From: an uncultured Victivallis sp.
GTDB taxonomy: Bacteria; Verrucomicrobiota; Lentisphaeria; Victivallales; Victivallaceae
Reading direction: 5' to 3'
DNA: 64,000 bases
Assembly (NCBI GenBank): GCA_944389935.1
Contig: CALXOE010000005.1
Coordinates: 1 to 64,000 of the forward strand
Positions 42,269-49,690 of this stretch are shown here, piece by piece. The notes under the pieces are model-generated. The model was not told the origin of the DNA. It did no database searches and was given only the letters and a program-made list of their open reading frames with translations. The stretch's first letter is position 1, and every line of letters starts with the position of its first letter. The position numbers and the translations under genes are program-made.

Positions 42269-44737
42269 ATGTCTTCATTTTTCCGGACTGCAAAGTCTTT
42301 ATCGCTCACACTGATCGCCGGACTGCTGCTCCTTTTTGCGGCCGGCTGCGGGGAATCCGCCGACGCGACCGTCGACAAGATCCGGGTCGTCGACGGTGCG
42401 GAACAGTGCACTCTGCCGGGACAACCTTACGCGAGACCGGTCAAGCTCGAACTCCTCGGCCCGCAGAAACCGGGCATGCTCGGCGGTCAGGGGAATCGAG
42501 CCCCCGCCGCCGGAGCGGTGGTGTTCTTCGAGCCCGCCGACGGATCCGACCTCAAAGTCGAACCCGCCACCGCCACGACCGACGAGGGCGGCGGCGTAAC
42601 GGTCAACGTCACCGCCGGAAAAACCACCGGCGACCAGTATCTGCGCGTCATTCCGAAAGATTATCCCGGCAAAAGCATCACGCTGCGCTTCATCACCGGC
42701 ATGCGGATCGACGGCGATGAACGACAGTACCGGACCGGGTCGGTCACGGTTGAGCCGCTCTCGGTCAAACTCGTGAAACCCGACGGGTCGCCCGCGACCG
42801 GCATCCCCGTGAACTTCGATCTGCTCTCCACCAGCGAAGGGGCAAGTACCAGCGCGAAAATCCTCACCCCCATCGCAGTGACCAACGCCGACGGCGTCGC
42901 CGAAACCGATGTACAGCTCGGCGACAAGACCGGCATCTACAACATCGGAATCAGCGTTCTGAATCCGGAGGAGGGATTCCTGATCCAGAACAAAACCGTC
43001 AAACTGCTCGGATTCAACGTCCTCTCCGTCGTGATCGCCGTGCTCGGCGGACTCGCGCTCTTCATCTTCGGCATGGAACTCATGGGCGACGGCATCCAGA
43101 AGATCGCCGGAGAAAACATGAAGAAAGTGCTGCAGTTCTTCGCCCGCAACGGCATCGTCGCGGTGCTTGCCGGAACGCTCGTCACGGCCGTGATCCAGTC
43201 GTCGAGCGCGACGACGGTCATGGTGATCGGGTTCATCAACGCGGGACTGCTGAATCTCACGCAGGCGATCGGCATCATCTTCGGCGCGAACATCGGTACG
43301 ACCGTCACCGCGCAGATCATCTCGTTCAACCTCTCGGGCCTCGCGCTGCCGGCGATCACGATCGGATTCGTCATCACGCTTTCAAAGAGGCGCTCGGCCA
43401 AGGGCTGGGGCGAATCGATCCTCGGATTCGGCTTGCTCTTCTTCGGCATGACCATGATGTCCGACGAACTCAAACTGCTCGCGGACTTTCCGGGATTCCG
43501 GGAGGCGTTCCGCTGGTTCGACTGCGCGCCGGCCGCCGTCGGCGGCTGGATGCCGATCGGCGCCGTGCTCGGAACGATCCTGATCGGGCTCGTGGCGACC
43601 ATGCTGATCCAGTCGAGCTCCGCGGCGATGGGCATTGTGCTCGCACTCGCCGCGGGCGGACTCATCAACTTCTGGACCGCCGTGCCGCTGCTCATCGGGA
43701 CGAACATCGGCACGACCGTCACCGCGCAGCTCGCCTCGCTCACGGCGAACCGCGTCGCCAAACAGGCGGCGCTGGCTCACACGCTCTTCAATGTCTTCGG
43801 CGCGCTGCTCATGCTTGTGCTCTTCTACGTTCCGTTCGGGCCGCAGCGGATTCCGATCTTCCTCTACTTCATCAACGAGATCACGCCGGGCAACGTCTTT
43901 GCGCCCGACCCGCAGAACATCGAGCGCCACATCGCCATGGCGCACACGTTCTTCAACGTCGCAGTGGTCGTGCTGCTGCTGCCGTTCCTGAGCCAGTTCG
44001 CAAAGCTCTGCAACCGGCTGCTGCCGATTCCGGCCGACGAGAAGATCCATATTCAGCCTCTCGAACCGAATCTGCTGGCCACGCCGTCGATCGCGCTCAA
44101 GCAGGCGGTCTCCGCCATTCACACGATGGTGGAGGACGCCTGGAAGATGGTCGATCAGGCGGTCAATATGCACTTCATCGCCGGTGTCTCCGACAAGGAG
44201 AAGTACGAGGCGCTCGCCCAGGCTGAAGAGCGGATCGACGCCATGCAGGCCGAAGTCACCGCCTACCTGGTGCAGATCACGCGCCGCCCCCTCACCGAAC
44301 CGCAGTCGGAACTCGTTCCGCTGCTGATGCACTGCACGAACGACGCCGAACGGATCGCCGACCACACCGCGCTCATCCTCCAGTTGACCGACCGGCTGCT
44401 CAAAACCGGGAAAAAGGTTTCGCTCTCCGGCAAGAAAGATCTGCGCAAACTCTGGAACGTCCTCGACGACCAGGCGCGCAACACGATCTCCGCGCTCGGC
44501 AGCACGAATCCCGAACAGGTCAAGTTCGCCCTGAAAGATGAACGGCGACTCCAGAAAATGGCCGCAAAACTCGAAGACGCCCACACCGAGCGGCTGCGCA
44601 AAGGCAAGTGTCAGCTTGCGAACGCCGTCATCTTCATCGAGATGCTCGGAGAAATGACCAAAATCGGCGAACGCCTCACGAACATCGCGGAACGCACGCC
44701 GGAAATTCAGAAACACTATATCGAGTTGCAGAAATGA
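42269..44737 (+). CDS. Na/Pi cotransporter with lipobox, Ig-like domains and PhoU-like tail
   Basis: This 822-residue protein imports phosphate with sodium. It begins with a signal peptide and lipobox (LFAAGC, Cys27), followed by two Ig/invasin-like beta domains (about 40-245). The transporter core follows, with two QSSSA repeats (QSSSATTVMVIGF and QSSSAAMGIVLAL) and paired membrane bundles; the last third is a PhoU-like helical domain (about 605-815). The ATG at 42269 follows AGGGA; the frame opens nine codons earlier. The Ig-lipoprotein head is unusual for NptA-type transporters. Its stop codon overlaps the fumarase alpha start (ATGA). Confidence 0.87.
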   Translation: MSSFFRTAKSLSLTLIAGLLLLFAAGCGESADATVDKIRVVDGAEQCTLPGQPYARPVKLELLGPQKPGMLGGQGNRAPAAGAVVFFEPADGSDLKVEPATATTDEGGGVTVNVTAGKTTGDQYLRVIPKDYPGKSITLRFITGMRIDGDERQYRTGSVTVEPLSVKLVKPDGSPATGIPVNFDLLSTSEGASTSAKILTPIAVTNADGVAETDVQLGDKTGIYNIGISVLNPEEGFLIQNKTVKLLGFNVLSVVIAVLGGLALFIFGMELMGDGIQKIAGENMKKVLQFFARNGIVAVLAGTLVTAVIQSSSATTVMVIGFINAGLLNLTQAIGIIFGANIGTTVTAQIISFNLSGLALPAITIGFVITLSKRRSAKGWGESILGFGLLFFGMTMMSDELKLLADFPGFREAFRWFDCAPAAVGGWMPIGAVLGTILIGLVATMLIQSSSAAMGIVLALAAGGLINFWTAVPLLIGTNIGTTVTAQLASLTANRVAKQAALAHTLFNVFGALLMLVLFYVPFGPQRIPIFLYFINEITPGNVFAPDPQNIERHIAMAHTFFNVAVVVLLLPFLSQFAKLCNRLLPIPADEKIHIQPLEPNLLATPSIALKQAVSAIHTMVEDAWKMVDQAVNMHFIAGVSDKEKYEALAQAEERIDAMQAEVTAYLVQITRRPLTEPQSELVPLLMHCTNDAERIADHTALILQLTDRLLKTGKKVSLSGKKDLRKLWNVLDDQARNTISALGSTNPEQVKFALKDERRLQKMAAKLEDAHTERLRKGKCQLANAVIFIEMLGEMTKIGERLTNIAERTPEIQKHYIELQK

Positions 44738-45588
44738 GTGATTACAGAATCGTATCGTTTGAAGCCGTCGCGCAGGCCGTCTCCGACCTCTGCGGCAAAG
44801 CCGCCTGCGACCTGCCGCCGGATGTGCTCGACCGCCTCCGGCAGATGGAAGCGCGCGAAACGTCCGAACTCGGGCGCGACTTTTTCGCGCAGTATCTTGA
44901 AAACGCCCGCATCGCCCGCGAGGAGCGCATGCCGCTCTGCCAGGACACCGGGTTTGCGGTCTGTTTCGTCGAACTCGGCGACCGCGTCCGCTTCGATCGC
45001 GGCACGATCTACGAGGCGATCAGCGAGGGAGTCGCGCGCGGCTACCGCGAACACTATCTGCGCAAGTCGATCGTGAACGACCCGCTTTTCGACCGGAAGA
45101 ACACGCAGGACAACACGCCTCCGGTGATCCATCTCGAACTCGTTCCCGGGGAAAAACTCCACATCACGCTCGCGCCCAAGGGCGGCGGCTCGGAAAACAT
45201 GTCCGCGATCCGCATGCTGAAACCCTCCGACGGGCGGCAGGGCGTGGTCGATTTCGCGGTCGAAACGCTGCGCAAGGCGGGCGGCAACCCCTGTCCCCCG
45301 ACCGTGGTCGGCATGGGCATCGGCGGAACATTTGAAAAGGCCGCGTTCCTCGCGAAAAAAGCGCTGCTGCGCAAGACCGGCGATCCGAATCCCGATCCGC
45401 GCTACGCCGAACTCGAAGCGGAGATCCTCGAAAAAATCAACGCGACCGGCGTCGGCCCGCAGGGACTCGGCGGCTCGGTGACAACTCTTGCCGTGCACAT
45501 CGAATTTTTCCCGTGCCACATCGCAAGTCTGCCGGTCGCGATCAATGTGAACTGCCATGCGGCGCGCCATGCGGAGGTGGAACTGTGA
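44734..45588 (+). CDS. Class I fumarate hydratase, alpha subunit
   Basis: This 284-residue subunit corresponds to the N-terminal half of class I fumarases and TtdA of L-tartrate dehydratase. The cluster cysteine of LCQDTGF (about 69-75), GGGSENMSAIRML and CPPTVVGMGIGG are present and carry the 4Fe-4S ligands expected. It acts with the downstream beta subunit to hydrate fumarate to malate. The choice of fumarase over tartrate dehydratase is inference. It overlaps the Na/Pi cotransporter stop by 4 nt and the beta start by 4 nt. Confidence 0.88.
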   Translation: MSDYRIVSFEAVAQAVSDLCGKAACDLPPDVLDRLRQMEARETSELGRDFFAQYLENARIAREERMPLCQDTGFAVCFVELGDRVRFDRGTIYEAISEGVARGYREHYLRKSIVNDPLFDRKNTQDNTPPVIHLELVPGEKLHITLAPKGGGSENMSAIRMLKPSDGRQGVVDFAVETLRKAGGNPCPPTVVGMGIGGTFEKAAFLAKKALLRKTGDPNPDPRYAELEAEILEKINATGVGPQGLGGSVTTLAVHIEFFPCHIASLPVAINVNCHAARHAEVEL

Positions 45589-46115
45589 ATACGATCAAAC
45601 TGACGACTCCTCTTTCGCTCGAAACAGTACGGAGTTTGAAAGCGGGCGACCGCGTGCTGCTCTCCGGCGTGATCTGGACCGGGCGCGACCAGGCGCACAA
45701 GCGGCTCGTCGCCCTGCTCGACGATGGGAAGCCGCTTCCGTGCAATCTTGACGGGCAGGTCATCTACTTCGTCGGCCCCTGCCCCGCGAAACCCGGAATG
45801 CCGATCGGCAGCGCCGGTCCGACCACGAGCTACCGCATGGACGCCTATTCGCCGCGACTGCTTGCGGAGTGCGGATTGCGCGGCATGATCGGCAAGGGAG
45901 CGCGCACCGCCCCGGTCGTGGAGGCGATGAAACAATACGGCGCGGTCTACTTCGCCGCCACCGGCGGTGCGGGGGCGCTCATCGCCCGGTGCGTGAAAAA
46001 GTGTGAGCTCGTCGCGTTTCCCGATCTCGGCCCCGAGGCGATCTACCGGCTCGAAGTCGAGGATTTTCCGCTCGTCGTCGCGACCGACGCGAACGGCGAA
46101 ACACTCTATCGCTGA
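45585..46115 (+). CDS. Class I fumarate hydratase, beta subunit
   Basis: This 176-residue subunit matches the C-terminal half of class I fumarases (TtdB/FumB-C type). DRVLLSGVIWTGRDQAHKRL, GPTTSYRMD and KGARTAPVVEAMKQYGAVYFAATGG are characteristic. The start is a GTG at 45585, because GGAGGTGG precedes it and it overlaps the alpha-subunit stop as GTGA. The 3' end overlaps the end of the converging LPS-kinase gene by 10 bp. Confidence 0.9.
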   Translation: MNTIKLTTPLSLETVRSLKAGDRVLLSGVIWTGRDQAHKRLVALLDDGKPLPCNLDGQVIYFVGPCPAKPGMPIGSAGPTTSYRMDAYSPRLLAECGLRGMIGKGARTAPVVEAMKQYGAVYFAATGGAGALIARCVKKCELVAFPDLGPEAIYRLEVEDFPLVVATDANGETLYR

Positions 46116-46924
46116 GCGCGGCGGCGGGCGCGGATCTGTTCGCGGCGGTAAAGAGAGACCGCCGCCCGTTCGACCGCGCGCCAGAATGCGCCGTCCTCCT
46201 CGAGCGTCCGCCGCAGCGATTTGCCGCTGTAGAGCTTCATGAACCGGCAGCGGTCGCGTCGCGTCAGTCCGATGTCCATGCTTGAGAAGTAAATCCCGGC
46301 CACATCTTTCACGCGATAGCGGTACGGCACGGCGGAACGGATTTCCGCCCGGTGCAGATCGATGACATACAAGTGCGGCAGCGCTTCGTCCCGCGTCGCG
46401 TTGTCGAGCAGGAAATGGCAGAGATAGCAGTCACGATGGTTCAACCCCGCCGCGTGCATCGTCCGCACCATCGTCGCGAGCCGCCGCGTCAGCCCGATGC
46501 GGAACCGCAGCGCGGGCGGATGTTCCGGCCAGTCGCGGCAGAGATCCTCGAGGCTCGTCATATTTTTCAGCTCGGCGGTCACGAGGAACGACTCGAGCTT
46601 CGCGGGATTCGTCCCCCGGCAGCCGCAGGCATGTGAAGTCATCGTGTCGACGCCGACCCGGTGCAGCAGCGCAAGCGCCTCATATTCGTTGCGCGCGCCG
46701 AGCACGGGCTTCTTGAAGCGCAGCCAGTTCTTGAAGATCTCGCGCCAGCCGACGCCGTGGTGAACTTTCGCGAAATACCCCCTCCCCTCGAGTTCAAACC
46801 GGAACGTGCGGCGGCTCTTGACGTGGCGGAACACCTCCCCCTCAATCGCCGCGACCGCCTCGAATGGATCGCGTCCCTGCCATGCCCGCGCAAATTCCGG
46901 GGCCAGATCAATGAATTGCGCCAT
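46106..46924 (-). CDS. Lipopolysaccharide core kinase (WaaP/KdkA-like)
   Basis: This 272-residue kinase-like protein carries the eukaryotic-kinase-like catalytic loop HRDCYLCHFLL (about 150-160) and the DFG-equivalent VIDLHRAE, with FAKVHHGVG holding the ATP-binding lysine. Enzymes of this family phosphorylate heptose or Kdo in the inner LPS core. It is the last gene of a minus-strand cluster with two glycosyltransferases, which supports the role. The start at 46924 lies inside the preceding gene (17-bp overlap); the frame runs 92 codons further upstream. Confidence 0.83.
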   Translation of the reverse strand: MAQFIDLAPEFARAWQGRDPFEAVAAIEGEVFRHVKSRRTFRFELEGRGYFAKVHHGVGWREIFKNWLRFKKPVLGARNEYEALALLHRVGVDTMTSHACGCRGTNPAKLESFLVTAELKNMTSLEDLCRDWPEHPPALRFRIGLTRRLATMVRTMHAAGLNHRDCYLCHFLLDNATRDEALPHLYVIDLHRAEIRSAVPYRYRVKDVAGIYFSSMDIGLTRRDRCRFMKLYSGKSLRRTLEEDGAFWRAVERAAVSLYRREQIRARRRAQR

Positions 46925-48047
46925 GTGCCGCCTCCTCGATCGCATCGACCGCCGCCTCCGGGCGACGGTAGAAATCCGCGTTTTTCCCATAAGCGACCGT
47001 CTGTTGCCGCATGGCGTCGAGCCGCCCGGGAGTCGAGAGCAATTCCGCCAGTTCAGCAGCGAACGCCGCCTGGTCGAACGGCCCGGGCAGCACCATTCCG
47101 CCCGACTCGGCCACGTAGCCGCTGAAGCCGCAGTTTTCCGTGCAGAAAACCGGAGTTCCCGCCGCGATCGCCTCGACAAGAACATTCCCCGCCGCCTCAT
47201 TGCGCGCCGGGTGGACGAGCAGGTCGGCCGCGAGCATCAGCTCCCGGACGTCGTCGCGGCCGCCGCCGAACGTCACGCGGCCGGCCAGATTCAACCGGCG
47301 CGCGAGCGCTTCAAACTTCCGGCTCGACTCACGCCCGGCAATGAACAGTTTCGTCTTTCTCCGCAGCTCCTCCGGCAGGGCGGCAAATGCTTCGAGCGTG
47401 CGGTCGACCCCTTTCGTCCGGAAGCCGGAACCGACTTCGAGCAGCAGCGTCTCCTCCGGAGCGACCCCGAGTTCGGCCCGTTTGGCAGCGCGCACTTCCT
47501 CCGCATTCTCCGGGCGTCTGTGCGCGGGAGAGATTCCGGGCGGCAGCAGCGTGAACCGCGCCTCCGGTGTGCCGTAAACTTCGATGAACTCCCGTTTCTG
47601 CCGTTCCGTCAGGCAGAGGATCCGCGTCTTCGACTCCGGCGCGAACACCGCCCGCTCGAGAGCGAGGAACGTCCGGTAACGCGGCAGAAGCGCCAGCGCC
47701 CACTTCGGATGGCGCGCCGCCGCACTCTTCGCAAAACAGTTGTCCGCCGCGAAATAGAGATCGAGCCCGGGCAGCCGGTTGAATCCGACAATCCGATCGA
47801 ACCGCCCGGCGGCCGCGAACGCTCCGATCTCTGCGGCAAAGTGCTTTGCACGCGCATGATTGGACAGGCCGCGCGCCGGGAACAGTTTGAGCTCAATGCC
47901 GTCGGGCGGAGCATCTTCGCACTGCCACGCCATTGTGGCGATTGTGACCTCGTGACCGCGCCGGAGCGCGGCTTCGGCGATCCGCAGCATGTCGCTCTGA
48001 AGCCCCCCGTGAGGGAAATAGCGGAAGATCGGAAACAGCAGCCTCAT
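46908..48047 (-). CDS. LPS-core glycosyltransferase, GT4 (WaaG-like)
   Basis: This 379-residue cytoplasmic-face enzyme adds a sugar to the LPS core heptose region. The GT-B fold is seen in its two halves; the N-terminal half opens RLLFPIFRYFPHGGLQSDML, and the C-terminal half has EVGSGFRTKGVDRTLEAFA, LLVHPARNEAAGNVLVEAIAAG and the donor-binding E in the latter. The match is with WaaG/RfaG-type enzymes. Its start overlaps the end of the family 2 glycosyltransferase (ATGA) and its end overlaps the kinase gene start. Confidence 0.88.
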   Translation of the reverse strand: MRLLFPIFRYFPHGGLQSDMLRIAEAALRRGHEVTIATMAWQCEDAPPDGIELKLFPARGLSNHARAKHFAAEIGAFAAAGRFDRIVGFNRLPGLDLYFAADNCFAKSAAARHPKWALALLPRYRTFLALERAVFAPESKTRILCLTERQKREFIEVYGTPEARFTLLPPGISPAHRRPENAEEVRAAKRAELGVAPEETLLLEVGSGFRTKGVDRTLEAFAALPEELRRKTKLFIAGRESSRKFEALARRLNLAGRVTFGGGRDDVRELMLAADLLVHPARNEAAGNVLVEAIAAGTPVFCTENCGFSGYVAESGGMVLPGPFDQAAFAAELAELLSTPGRLDAMRQQTVAYGKNADFYRRPEAAVDAIEEAAHGAIH

Positions 48048-48832
48048 GCCTGCAACCTGTCGAGCGAATCGTCGGCCAGGATCTCGCGGTAGTGCAGCGA
48101 CTCGAGTTCGCGTTCGATGCGCTGCCGCGCGGCGGGTTTCGATGTCTTGCGGTCCTTCGGCTGCGGATTCAGAATCATCGTCGCATGGTTCAGGTGGCGG
48201 ACGAATTTCATCAATTCGGCCGACTCGATGAAATACATTTCAAATCCGGCGTTCACGAGGGCAAGATGGAGTGATTTTCCGGCGGTGGTGTCATCGAAGA
48301 ATCCCTGCCCGACCTGGCGGACATGGGCCGTGCGGTACATCGCGCAATGGCTGCGCAGATACCGGACCTCTTTCTGACTCTTCCGGCCGAGGAGGCGGCG
48401 GAAAAACGTCTCGAACACCTTTCCGACCCGTTTCCACGGGGAGACGATTTCGAGTTTCCAGCTGCCGATTCCCGCGATTTTCGGGGAGGCGATGAGCCGG
48501 TTGATGAGGAAATCGAGCCAGAGATCGTTGATGACGATCGTATCGGTGTGCATCACCATGAAATAAGGGGTATCGACCTCGGCAAGTGCGAGATCGAGCG
48601 CGCGGGCGTGCATCTGGGGTCCGGTTTCGCCGGGAACGGCGGGACGTTCGATGAGCCGGATCCACTCGACGCCGCGCAGATATTCGGTTGAAGCGTCCTG
48701 CGAATCGTTGTCGACGACGATGACCTTGACCCGTTCGAGATTCGTATGCAACCGCAGCGAACGCAGACACAACTTCGTCAGCCCCGCGGTCTTGTAATTC
48801 GGAATGATGATGGTGACTTCCGGTTTCTGCAT
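48044..48832 (-). CDS. Glycosyltransferase family 2
   Basis: This 262-residue GT-A-fold enzyme opens with VTIIIPNYKTAGLTKLCLRSL, has VIVVDNDSQDAS as the nucleotide-binding strand, and HTDTIV as the DxD-like metal site. A two-domain, nucleotide-sugar-dependent inverting transferase is expected. It is the first gene of the LPS-core group and has its own promoter. The start at 48832 is chosen because the family motif begins there and GGAAAG precedes it; the open frame extends 300 codons upstream with no gene-like content. Confidence 0.85.
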   Translation of the reverse strand: MQKPEVTIIIPNYKTAGLTKLCLRSLRLHTNLERVKVIVVDNDSQDASTEYLRGVEWIRLIERPAVPGETGPQMHARALDLALAEVDTPYFMVMHTDTIVINDLWLDFLINRLIASPKIAGIGSWKLEIVSPWKRVGKVFETFFRRLLGRKSQKEVRYLRSHCAMYRTAHVRQVGQGFFDDTTAGKSLHLALVNAGFEMYFIESAELMKFVRHLNHATMILNPQPKDRKTSKPAARQRIERELESLHYREILADDSLDRLQA

Positions 48833-48878
48833 CTTTCCGTAAGGAATTCCCTGATTGCGTGTTACTCTTTTTTCGGAT

Positions 48879-48907
48879 AATATACCCTTGCTTTTCCGGT
48901 TTGACAA
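48879..48907 (-). promoter_or_regulatory. Promoter of the LPS-core gene group
   Basis: On the minus strand TTGTCA (48907-48902), 17-nt spacer, TATATT (48884-48879). It is a near-consensus sequence about 45 nt before the start codon. Confidence 0.72.
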
Positions 48908-49015
48908 GCAGCCGCGGAAAAAAAACTCCGCATCCGCCGGAATCCGGCTGGAAATGTTCCGCGGAAGTGTTATCTTTAACTTCGTGGATCCCGGTTTCAA
49001 CCGCAGGAGGCATGC

Positions 49016-49495
49016 ATGGGAAACATTCGTCAGCGGATAGGCGTGCGGAAACGTTCGAAGAAAAAACTGTTCGGGCTGCCGCTCTACGACATCGCGATCG
49101 GGCCGGATCCGGAAAAGGATGAGAAACGAGGCCGCGCCAGAGGGATCATCGCCATTGGCGACATCGCCACCGGCGTGATTGCGCTCGGCGGGGTTGCGCG
49201 CGGCGGAATCGCAGCGGGCGGGTTTGCGATCGGAGTCGCAGCATTCGGCGGCGGCGCGATCGGCGGGGTCAGCAGCGGCGGAATCGCAGCGGCTCTTCTG
49301 TTCGCAGTCGGAGGGGTTGCGCTCTCGCTCGGACTGGCCATCGGCGGACTCGCCATCGGAATCTGGTCGGCGCTCGGAGCGGTCGCCATCGGAACCAACG
49401 CCCATGGAGCGGTCGCCATCGGCTGGTACGCAAAAGGAGCGGTCGCCATCGGAAAATTCGCAGAGGGAGCCGTTTCGATCCTCCTCTTCCAATAA
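49016..49495 (+). CDS. Protein with tandem 5-residue x-[IVF]-A-x-G repeats
   Basis: I do not recognise a named family. The 159-residue product has a basic N-terminus (MGNIRQRIGVRKRSKKKLFG), then a run from about 45 to 155 in which A and G recur every five residues (DIATG, VIALG, GVARG, GGAIG). A short non-repeat interruption falls at about 98-110. The periodicity suggests a regular beta-roll or beta-helix similar in plan to pentapeptide-repeat proteins, but with Ala where those have Leu. No signal peptide is seen. AGGAGG precedes the ATG at 49016. Similar Gly/Ala repeats occur, from memory, in Planctomycetes-Verrucomicrobia-group proteins of unknown function. The gene stands alone. Confidence 0.6.
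   Translation: MGNIRQRIGVRKRSKKKLFGLPLYDIAIGPDPEKDEKRGRARGIIAIGDIATGVIALGGVARGGIAAGGFAIGVAAFGGGAIGGVSSGGIAAALLFAVGGVALSLGLAIGGLAIGIWSALGAVAIGTNAHGAVAIGWYAKGAVAIGKFAEGAVSILLFQ
49376..49482 (+). repeat. 30-bp tandem DNA repeats in the repeat-protein gene
   Basis: The 17-nt unit GGAGCGGTCGCCATCGG starts at 49376, 49406 and 49436, exactly 30 bp apart, with a fourth divergent copy at 49466. It encodes two 5-residue repeats (GAVAIG plus four variable residues). The identical DNA suggests recent duplication. Confidence 0.85.
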
Positions 49496-49598
49496 AATTG
49501 CAAAACGTTGCGCCCCCCGTGCAGCGCGCCCGGGGGAGCCTCTTCTCCGTCGAACTCCCGCAAAAAAAAGACCTGTTTCCGGACTCGCCGGAAGTATT

Positions 49599-49619
49599 CC
49601 CGGGTTGCAATTTCCCGGG
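49599..49619. promoter_or_regulatory. Inverted repeat flanking a -35 box
   Basis: CCCGGG (49599-49604) and CCCGGG (49614-49619) flank the TTGCAA -35 element of the purine permease promoter with a 9-nt loop. It may be an operator or a structural accident. Confidence 0.3.
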
Positions 49620-49633
49620 GAAGCGTCTATAAG
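49605..49633 (+). promoter_or_regulatory. Promoter of the purine permease gene
   Basis: TTGCAA (49605-49610), 17-nt spacer, TATAAG (49628-49633). It leaves a leader of about 50 nt. Confidence 0.6.
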
Positions 49634-49690
49634 TAAAGCAGCGTTTTCGCGATTGACGATCCAACCAAACCGGGGACAGCTGCTGAAATC

